Shown here: positions 47,173 through 55,423 of the stretch, piece by piece
How the letters are laid out: the number at the start of each line of letters is the position of its first letter
How positions within the stretch are numbered: position 1 is the first letter of the stretch
Assembly (NCBI GenBank): GCA_030998225.1
Contig: JAPYXD010000686.1
Location: forward strand, 744,001-808,000
Origin: Diplolepis rosae
Taxonomy: Eukaryota; Arthropoda; Insecta; Hymenoptera; Diplolepididae
DNA: 64,000 nucleotides
Direction: 5' to 3'
Position numbers and translations under genes: made by a program
Notes under the pieces: generated by a model
What the model saw: only the letters and a program-made list of their open reading frames with translations
The model's database searches: none
Told to the model about the DNA's origin: nothing

Positions 47173-48713
47173 TGAGTCATTATAAATTTACAGTTTCTTT
47201 TTGTTGAGCGTTATCTTAGATTATTTATTGTTAATTATCGATTGTTTATAACAATTAAAAAAAACTACATGTAAAATTTTGTTTGTAAATAAAGTGAAAT
47301 TAGGGTAAGTGTGGGTATTACTGTGGATGCCCCAGTTACTGCGCTTTCAAGTAAAACTAATGATATACAATGTTTTAAAGATATATAACGCTACAGAAAA
47401 ACTAAAAACAATCAATTTCTAATCCAAGCATAATAAGTATCAACGAATTATCAATAGTTACGATATTTGTAGCTAATTGATTGCAATTTGAAACTCTCAT
47501 GTTCCCGATTCCCATAGTTTTAATGCTTAGATTTGTTGACAGGCCATGAACACGTTCTGAAAAACTTGTTATAATTCCGTTTCTGAAAATAAAATATTTA
47601 TTGTAATATTACTTTCTGCAAAGTAAATATTTTATTTTTCTAAATATTTATGCAAAATAACAAAAAATACGTTTTTTAATCATTTTTTTACCAAAACAGT
47701 ATTTGGTACATGATTTTCATAGGTGTATGAATTACTGCGATCTGTCAGGCGGCACTGCATAACCTTTCAATCCATTACAAATGCTTCGTTATGCTTACTT
47801 TTTATAATTGAGATTAAACAAAATGTTGAAAACTCCAAAATCGTTGCTAATGAGGCAAGAGGAAGTCAAGTAATATAATTTTAAGGTAAATTAAATAAGA
47901 GTTATAATATTATTTAATCTTAATTTGTTAAAAATGCTTCATGTTCGCTTTTTATAATGTAGTTTAAATAAAATGTTCAACACTCCTTAATCGTTGCCAA
48001 AGATGCAAGAGGAACTAAAGTGATATAATTTTAAGTTAAATTAAATAAAATTATTAATCTTAATTTGTTACGAATGCTTCGTGATGTTTACTTTTTATAA
48101 TTGAGATTAAATAAAATTTTCAACACTCCTAAATTAATTGTAAGTTCACTCAAAATAATATCGCAGTATTACGCGCGCAGAAATTGGGGTTTCCGCAGTA
48201 ATTGGTGCGCAGTAATTCATGCAAACCCGCAGTAATACCTACATGGAACATTTTTTTTAGATTCGCATTTTCTAAGTAAATCTGGTTTTTCTTCAGGGTT
48301 TAAGAACTGCATGCTACTTACTTAATACCAAATACTGCTTTAAAAATTAATTCGTGACGACTTTTTTATCTCAAAATCTTTTTTTTTAACTTTAAAAGCC
48401 GTCTTGATTTTCGATCCGCAGTAATTGGCACACTTACCCTAGTAATGTATAATTTTAATTTAAGAAAAATTCAAAAAATAATAATAATAATTTCAAAATA
48501 TAATTTAATTATTTTTATTTGTTTATAAGAATAATTGAAATTTTTACCTTTTTCTTAGGAAACAAAATGAGAATATAATTCTATAAAATATTCAAATAAA
48601 TAAATAATCGCTCAATTTTTTTGTAAAATTATAATGTTAAATAATACATTTCTTAAAATTATAACAATATATATATATGCTTTGTACCAACTACGTGTGC
48701 CTTTTTGTAAATT
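47173..48713 (-). other. 5' leader of the minus copy, interrupted by a MITE
   Basis: AT-rich untranslated leader that aligns with 50,811-51,186 of the plus copy on both sides of the MITE at 47,303-48,439. Near 48,690 it reads AGGCACACGTAGTTGGTAC, in line with GGGCACATGCAGTTGGTA in the plus copy at about 50,838. This is a candidate primer-binding region, but I cannot name the tRNA. Confidence 0.5.
47303..48439. mobile_element. TA-flanked MITE reiterating GCAGTAAT
   Basis: Inverted ends GGGTAAGTGTG and CACACTTACCC are flanked by TA (47,301-47,302 and 48,440-48,441), typical of Tc1/mariner-type insertion. Words such as CGCAGTAAT recur many times near both ends. It is missing from the plus copy and has no ORF. 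Confidence 0.8.
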
Positions 48714-49436
48714 ATAATGATCTATTTTATTAATTTATTGAATTATAAATTGTTTTTTAAATAAATAAAATTGTTTATAAAAAGGATCAGATAAGATTCG
48801 AGTTATGCACAATTTATTTTTATCTAGATTGGACAAGTTAGGCTCAAGCTCAGATCCTTGGACAATCTTTGAAAATAAAAATATTCTGTTCCTTAACAGA
48901 GTTAAAATTAAAGTTATAAACAATACAATCACAAGCACTTCGAACTTTGCCCTACCCAATGATCGTAATCAAGGGTGGCCGTTCAACGTACCCAAAACTA
49001 AAATCAAAACTTACTTAACAAATTAGAATAATTTTTTAAATAAGATAAGTTACTTAAGCACTTAGGTTAGCCTCAAGGTCAAATCCCTTTGTGATCTAAC
49101 AAATCTATTTTATTGAAATTTCAAGTTACAAGTTGAAATAACATTTCATAATCATTTATTTATTCACTAGTAATAATCAATGTGTTAAATTTCAATTAAC
49201 TTGTGTTTTCCCGGCCGATGCACCAGAGAAAATGAAGTATGTTACGTCACAAGTACGTAAATACTTACTTTGATCGAAGATTCCTCGTTTTAAGTTAGGA
49301 TCGAATGATCATCGCTTAGGGATGAGGATAAGTCAATGAAAGACATAATGATTATATAAATAATACAAATTGAATCTATTTAATTGATTTAAAAGTCACT
49401 ATACACATTTGTCAACACAATTCATATATAAATGTA
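48714..49436 (-). repeat. 5' LTR of the minus copy, truncated
   Basis: 723 bp match 25,944-26,666 with about 15 differences. It lacks the upstream (U3) half including the TATA region, being cut at 49,436 by the junction with the hairpin repeat and the plus-strand element. Confidence 0.8.
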
Positions 49437-49540
49437 CCATAGCGGACCCGTGTCAGAGAACGGTCATAGAATACTCTGACCGTTCTCTGACCGTTCTATG
49501 ACCGTTCTATGACCGTGTCACGTCCCGCGACGCATTAGAA
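49437..49540. repeat. Hairpin repeat at the junction of the two elements
   Basis: CCATAGCGGACCCG is followed by repeated GAACGGTCA/TGACCGTTC units in both orientations. It matches the inverse of 4,770-4,850. It lies exactly between the truncated minus LTR and the plus LTR and could be a separate small element or the site of the rearrangement. Confidence 0.55.
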
Positions 49541-49684
49541 TGTACTATAGGCATAGGCTAGGTCTAGAGAGAAATCTGGGGAAATTACTAAAAGAGAGAG
49601 AAAACCACCTATTGAAAAGAGAGGTATAACTACGTCACACGCAGCGGGAGACTGCGCAACGCGTGACGTCACCAAAAAATATAA

Positions 49685-49690
49685 TATAAA
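49685..49690 (+). promoter_or_regulatory. LTR TATA box
   Basis: AATATAAAAAGG lies ~145 bp into the LTR, just after a palindromic CACGCAGCGGG/GCGTGACGTCAC region (CRE-like TGACGTCA at about 49,664). The minus LTR has the aligned AATATGAAAGAGG. Confidence 0.55.
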
Positions 49691-49892
49691 AAGGACACGC
49701 CGCCAAGGGAAAACTAGTCTTGTGAGCAAAATTAAGTGCGGGAAATTTCTAAAATCTTAAAAGGATTCACAGCGTGAGATACGTGTTTAGTTCAGTTTTC
49801 CGAAGAAACGTGTCGTAAATTCTCTGATTGTACTTTCAATCTTTGAAAGGATCTTAGAGTCAGTGTAGAGTGAAATAACTATTCTTGTCCTC

Positions 49893-49995
49893 CTCACACC
49901 AGTGGGATATTTGTTTCTGTCTTCCTCACACCAGTGGGATACCTATTGCTGTCTTCGTCGCACCAGTGGAAGAATCTTTCTCTCTCCCTCACACC
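49893..49995 (+). repeat. ~31-bp tandem repeats in the LTR
   Basis: TCCTCACACCAGTGGGATA recurs three to four times with a period near 31 bp (TCCTCACACCAGTGG, TTCGTCGCACCAGTGG, CCCTCACACCTGTG). The minus LTR has a diverged equivalent (ACCAGTGATAAATCC and CACTGGACTA). It may be protein-binding or structural leader RNA. Confidence 0.6.
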
Positions 49996-50134
49996 TGTGA
50001 GGATCATTCATAAAAAAGGGACTATTCACAACTCAACAAAGGTACCGAAAATTCTCTCTATTCTTTACCTATTCCCTGTGCCATTGTTTGAATCATTTTA
50101 AAATTTTAACCTTGTTTATATCAGTGTTAATTTA

Positions 50135-50140
50135 AATAAA
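50135..50140 (+). terminator. LTR polyadenylation signal candidate
   Basis: AATAAA in the R/U5 part of the LTR, ~450 bp after the TATA box, followed by T-rich sequence. Conserved position in the minus LTRs is likely but the hexamer there is altered. Confidence 0.4.
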
Positions 50141-50243
50141 TTCAATTTGTATTACTTTACTAATCATTGTGTACTTTTCATTGACTTATCCTCATCCCTA
50201 AGAGAGGATCATTCGATCCTAACTTAAAACGAGGAATCTTCGA

Positions 50244-50256
50244 TCAAAGTAAGTAT
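50244..50256 (+). promoter_or_regulatory. Splice donor in the LTR
   Basis: ATCAAAGTAAGTATT fits the 5' splice consensus (A/GTAAGTA) with GT at 50,249-50,250. The identical sequence is kept in both minus LTRs (reverse complement near 26,505 and 49,270). It is the best candidate donor for the downstream acceptors of the CARD, env and dsRBD genes. Confidence 0.55.
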
Positions 50257-50810
50257 TTACGTACTTGTGACGTAACATACTTCCTTTTTTCTGGTGCATC
50301 GGCCGGGAAACACAAGTCAATTGAAATTGAACACATTGGTTCTTAATAATAAATAAATAAATAAATAAATGATTATGAAATATTATTTCAACTTTAAAAC
50401 TTAAAATTTCAATAAAATAGATTTGTTAGATCACAAAGGGATTTGACCTTGAGGCTAACCTTAATGATTTAATAATCAGATCATTTCTTTGAAATTTTAT
50501 AATTTATATAAATTGTTTAAAAATAAAATAAGTTTGAAAAATCACGCAGGGATCTGACCTTGAGGCTAACCTAAGTGATTAAGTAACTTATCTTATTTAA
50601 AAAGATATTCTAATTTGTTAACCAAGTTTTGATTTAAGTTAAAACAAACATAAAAAACAGAATATTTTTATTTGCAAAAAAAAATTTTTGTCCAAAGATT
50701 TGCACTTAAGTTAACTTTTCCAATATAATAAAAATAATTTATGAATATTTCGAATGATCATTATTATAAACAAATTTGTTTAATTGTTATAAACAATTTA
50801 TAAATAAATA

Positions 50811-51186
50811 AAATAAATTATCTTAATTTTACATAAAGGGCACATGCAGTTGGTAAAGAAAAATATTTTATTATTTTAAGAAATTTATTATTAAAAATTA
50901 TAAATTTACAAACAATTGAGCGATTATTTATTTAATTTGAATATTTGAAATAATTATATTTTTATATCATTATTTTATTTTCAAATGACGAAATACAAAT
51001 TTCATTTCAAATTATATTGTTATTAAAAATAAATAAACAAATTAAAAATAAATTTTACTAATCTCATTTTATTTTTCTTAAAAAACAAATTTTATATATA
51101 GTTTTTTTTTATTGTTATAAACAAATTTAAAATAACAATAAACAATCAACGCTCAATACAAAATATTGTAAATTTATAATGACTCA
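50811..51186 (+). other. 5' leader of the plus copy
   Basis: AT-rich, no ORF. It starts with GGGCACATGCAGTTGGTAAAG, the candidate primer-binding area, and ends ~7 nt after ATAATGACTCA at the gag start. Confidence 0.5.
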
Positions 51187-51507
51187 ATGTCAAAACCAAA
51201 TATCCCTTTAGAATCTACCCCGAAAGTTATAACACGTAGTCAAGCTAAACAAGATAGTCAGCTTGCAAAAATAGTAGATTTAAATCAAAAGGGTAGTTTA
51301 AAAATAAAACCAATTAGAAATAGAGAATATTCAACTGATAATAAATGCCAAAATATCCCTGATCCAATCCCTATAGAACAAGAATTAGATAACACTCTTA
51401 AGTTAGATGATTCAAGTTTAGACAAGACTCTAATTAATAATCAAAATATATCAAGTGAAAATTCAGAAAAACTTGCGGGTTACATTCAAGTTTCTGTCCA
51501 GATTTAA
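51187..51507 (+). CDS. gag 5' ORF
   Basis: 106 codons, starting MSKPNIPLESTPKV, stopped by TAA at 51,505-51,507. The main gag frame is -1 relative to this one and is open across the stop (from before 51,501). Both copies have the same stop and the same frame relation, so the arrangement is ancestral. Either ribosomes shift -1 near CAGATTTAAG, or this is a separate leader protein and main Gag starts elsewhere. The sequence is Lys/Gln/Asn/Asp-rich without a known motif. Confidence 0.6.
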   Translation: MSKPNIPLESTPKVITRSQAKQDSQLAKIVDLNQKGSLKIKPIRNREYSTDNKCQNIPDPIPIEQELDNTLKLDDSSLDKTLINNQNISSENSEKLAGYIQVSVQI

Positions 51508-53060
51508 GCATTGTAACAGGATCTAGTAATCAAGAGCAAACTCTAACGAACGAATTATCTTATTTTGACGAATTCAATTTGCTAAGCTCAACAGTAATAA
51601 CAATAGATAATAAAACTTTGAAAGAAAGATTGGAAACCTCATTGGCACGCGAATCTATAATTAGTAACAACGACAGTGACGACGACAAAAGCGACACAGA
51701 AGCCATAAATCAGGATAATCCCGTAAGAGTAAATAAGGAAGAGATGGCCGTGGTCATACCCAACAGCCAGCAGGTATCCTTACGCGACGCGCTAGAGGTG
51801 GTCCCATTGTTTGACGGAAGTAACCTCCCATTGTCACATTTTATTGAGGGTTGCATGGAGGCAAAGGCAATGCTACCGACACCTGCAGCTCAAGAAAACC
51901 TCGCAAGGCTATTAAGAGGTAAATTAACTGGAGAAGCCAGAAAATGCATTTTTGGTTCTACTTATACAACAATAGAAGAATTGATAGAAAAATTGAAAAG
52001 AGTATATGCCCCTGCGAAAAGCGTGTACCAGTTACAGGGAGAATTAGGTAATACATTTATGTGGGAAAGAGAAAATGTCCTTTCCTATGCTGCTAGGATA
52101 AAAGAAATTGCCGACAAAATCGAAGATGCTCACAGGCTCAATAATAATGGTCAGGTAGATAATAATTTTAAAGTAAACCTTGAAAAAGACGTAATTCAAT
52201 GTTTTATACGCGGTTTGCGTCCTGAGTTAGAAATTCGTGTTGAAGAAAAGGATACTTTTAAAGAAGTTATTAGCGACAGTATTGATATAGAACGAAGATT
52301 AGCTGCAAATTCCGCACTACGAAGAAATAAAAATATGGATTATTCAAAAAGTGACGAATCATCTAATAATAAAAATAACAAAACAACACGATTTAACGTA
52401 GCACTTGAAAACAAAACTATTTGTTTAATTTGTAAAAAACCAGGTCACACAACTGAAAAATGTTTTCATTTAAGTAAAGCTCAAGATGCAGTTTTTAATA
52501 ATAAACAAAAAAATTTTTTGTTGCGTCCTAACCAACAAGGATATAGTAATTTCAATGGTCAAAGAAGTAATAATAATAATAATTTTGCAAGAAACAATTA
52601 CAATAATTTTTCGAATAACAATTTTTTAAGAAATAAAAATCATAATTTTAATAACAATAACAATAACCATAATCATTTGCAAAATAGAAATAATACTTAT
52701 AAACACACTAATAATAATGTTTTACAACAAAGTCCCAACAATAATAACACGTTTCCTAGAAATTTTTACAATAATAACAATAATGTTAATAATAATAATA
52801 ATAGACAATGGAATCCAGGACAGTATCAAAACTTTAACTTAGGACAGTCTCAAAATCGAAATAAACCATATGAATATAGGTTTTTACAAAATAATAATAA
52901 TCAACAAAATTCAAATTATACTGAAGTAGTTTACAATTATTGTAAAAAACCCGGTCATTTAGTACGAGACTGCAAGATACGACCAAATAGCCAATCACAA
53001 ACAGCTCATCGGGAAAACTCCAAAGCTCTCCCCAGCACGGGTGCACTGAGGAAAGCATAA
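51508..53060 (+). CDS. gag: Gag polyprotein (capsid and nucleocapsid)
   Basis: An open frame to 53,060 with no ATG near its start (the first listed codon is TTG at 51,579), consistent with expression by frameshift from the 5' ORF. Residues ~50-230 match Ty3/gypsy retrotransposon Gag (VSLRDALEVVPLFDGSNLP, GLRPELE). A CCHC knuckle CLICKKPGHTTEKC is near residue 281. An Asn-rich tract of some 120 residues follows, encoded by AAT/AAC repeats. A second knuckle near residue 450 reads YNYCKKPGHLVRDC, with Tyr in place of the first Cys, in both copies. It coats genomic RNA and forms the capsid. Confidence 0.85.
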
Positions 53061-53083
53061 ATCGAGAACCACTGGCATCCAAT

Positions 53084-54097
53084 TCTAACGATCATACAAC
53101 AACAACAATAAATATTTCAAAGTCCACTTCAATTCCATCAATTATAATATCAACGGAAGGTTTAAAAAACCCAACACACATGATGATTGATACTGGTGCT
53201 GCTCGAAATTTAATTAAATAAAAGGTTCTCAACCCTGAAGTACCAATAAATAGCCAAAACGTATTAAAACTTACAGGAATTAATGATTTACCACTTTACA
53301 CATTAGGACAAGTAAAAATAAACATTTTTGGTTACCCAACAATATTTAACATTATTCCGAATGAAGTCCCAGTAGAAGAAGATGGAGTATTGGGATCAGA
53401 ATTTTTTCAAGATAATAGAGTGAATATAAACTATACTTCAAAATGCTTAGAAATTGAGAACCACTGTTACCCTTTTAAATCTACCAATACATTTACTATT
53501 CCAGCTCGAACAGTTACAACATTTTATGTTAATATAAAAAATACAGAAAAGAGTGAAGGGTATGTACCTCGATTACATATCCAAGATGGCGTCTACGTAG
53601 GTGACGCAGTTGTAAAAAATCACAGAGGAAAAGCTTATTTAAAATTTGCAAACACAAATGAAATCCCAATTACATTATCCGTCCCATTAGTTAATTTAGA
53701 AAACTTTGAAGAACAAGAATGCTATAAACAAATTGAAAATTTAATTAATTTCAAACAAACAAATAACGAAGATTTATCAAGTAAAATATTAAATAACTTT
53801 TTAAAAACTGACAATTCTCTAATTAACTCATGCAAATTTTATAATGTAACAGACGAAGACAGAGTAGAATGTATTAAAAAACTTCTTCGATTAGACCATT
53901 TAAATCAAGATGAATATGAACATGTAGAAAAATTAATTAAAAATAATGCAGACAGATTTCAAATCCCAGGAGAACCACTTGAAGCTACTAATGTATTACA
54001 ACATTCAATTCCAACTGTAGATGACGCTCCAATTTTTTCAAGACAATATAGATTTCCCCCCAGTTCACAAGGGAGAAATTACAAGACAAGTCGATGA
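53084..54097 (+). pseudogene. pol: Aspartic protease and connection to RT
   Basis: The active-site triad DTG is at about 53,189-53,197 in MMIDTGAARNLI. A TAA at 53,219-53,221 interrupts the domain; the minus copy has CAA there. The rest, with the second conserved segment GVLGSEFF near 53,390, is open to 54,097. Near 54,058 a C-run and near 54,110 an A-run each change the reading frame before RT. A retroviral protease normally cuts Gag-Pol; this copy could not make one without readthrough. Confidence 0.75.
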
Positions 54098-54103
54098 ATT
54101 ATT

Positions 54104-55419
54104 AAAAAATAAAAATAATCAAGCCCTCACAATCACCATATAACACTCCAGTGTGGATAGTTCCTAAAAAACCTGATTCTCAAGGAAAAATAAAATGGAG
54201 AATGGTTCTTGATTTTCGTAAATTAAATGAAAAAACAATTGGCGATTCGTATCCTTTACCTAATATATACGATATACTTGATTCTCTAGGATCAGCAAAA
54301 TATTTTTCAGTGTTTGATTTAGCTACCGGTTTTCACCATATAAAAATGGATCCAAAAGACTCGCATAAAACCGCGTTTTCTACACCTCACGGTCATTACG
54401 AATTCGATAGAATGCCTTTCGGTTTAAAAACTGCACCTGCCACATTTCAAAGATTAATGGATTTAACATTAACCGGATTAATAGGAACGGAACTTTTTGT
54501 ATATCTCGATGACATAGTTATATATGCAAATACTCTAGAAGAGCACGAAATTAAATTTAACAATTTAGCAGAAAGACTTAGAAAAGCAAATCTTCACTTA
54601 CAACCAGACAAATGCGAATTTTTACGACCTGAAGTAGGATATTTAGGTCATATAATTGATAAAAATGGAGTACGTCCAGATCCAAAAAAGATAATAGCTG
54701 TAAAAAACTTTCCAGTCCCAAAAACACAGAAAAATGTTAAACAATTTTTAGGCTTAGCAGGATATTATAGACGATTTATTGATGGATTTTCAAAAATTGC
54801 AAGTCCTTTAAATCAACTTCTGAAAAAAGATACACCTTTTAATTGGACAGAAAAACAACAAGCAGCTTTCGAAATTTTAAAAGCAAAATTATGTGAAGAA
54901 CCACTTTTACAACGACCTGATTTTTCTCAACCTTTTATACTCACAACAGATGCCTCAGGATTTGCAATAGGAGGTATTTTATCACAAGGTAAAATAGGTA
55001 AAGATAAGCCAATAGCATATGCTTCACGTAGTCTAAGTGATACTGAGAAAAAATATGATACATATGAGAAAGAAGCTCTTGCTATAATATTTTGTGTAAC
55101 TCATTTTCGTCCTTATTTGTATGGGAGAAAATTTACTTTAGTGACTGATCACAAACCTCTAGTTTGGTTTCAAAATTCTAAAGACCCTTGTTCACGAGTT
55201 TCACGTTGGAGACTGAAACTCGCAGAATATGATTTTGATGTAATTTACAAAGCAGGAAAAATGAATGTAAATGCAGACGCTCTCTCAAGAAACCCTATTG
55301 ATGATAACAAAGAGAAATCAAGATATTTACAAGTTGACGCCAATGATACTTTTATGACTTCCCAAGAAAAAATGTTTTCAAAGAAAACTTTTACAAGAAA
55401 AAAACAAGAAAAACTCTAA
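54104..55419 (+). CDS. pol: Reverse transcriptase and RNase H
   Basis: All Ty3/gypsy RT blocks are present in order: TPVWIVPKK, WRMVLDFRKLNEKT, YPLPNI, FSVFDLATGFHHI (catalytic Asp), TAFSTPHGHYEFDRMPFGL, LFVYLDDIVIYA (YLDD at 54,502-54,513), GYLGHII. RNase H follows (TTDASGFAIGGILSQ, YETYEKEALAI-like, FTLVTDHKPLVW, NVNADALSRNP). The catalytic residues are intact. The frame ends at 55,419, and IN is read in another frame. This region is deleted in the minus copy. Confidence 0.9.
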
Positions 55420-55423
55420 AAAT

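Larger units (their letters stand above)
25944..49436 (-). mobile_element. Large Ty3/gypsy-type endogenous retrovirus-like element, minus copy
   Basis: Gene order on the minus strand is truncated 5' LTR, gag, PR, [RT and RNase H deleted], AT-hook/acidic region, remnant IN, CARD-like gene, chuvirus-like env, dsRBD genes A and B, F-like env, genes X, Y and Z, polypurine tract, 3' LTR. It is broken by deletions, nonsense codons and five nested insertions: LINEs at 26,946 and 33,567, a MITE at 37,428, a probable solo LTR at 43,403 and a MITE at 47,303. The retained parts of the two LTRs differ at about 15 of 723 positions by my count. The second copy at 49,541 confirms the gene order. Confidence 0.85.
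49541..50810 (+). repeat. 5' LTR of the plus copy
   Basis: It aligns with the minus LTRs through ACTACGTCAC, the TATA region and the downstream half. The start is placed by analogy with the minus copy (TACTATAGG versus CAGTATAGG after the polypurine tract) and the end where the LTR match stops. The length of ~1.27 kb agrees between copies. It contains a TATA box, a CACACCAGTGGG tandem repeat, an AATAAA and a strong splice donor. Confidence 0.65.

Noticed and set aside
50835..50860. tRNA-like A-box (CAGTTGGTA) just after the LTR
   Set aside because: No cloverleaf or B-box could be built around it. A primer-binding site is likelier, but the tRNA could not be named.
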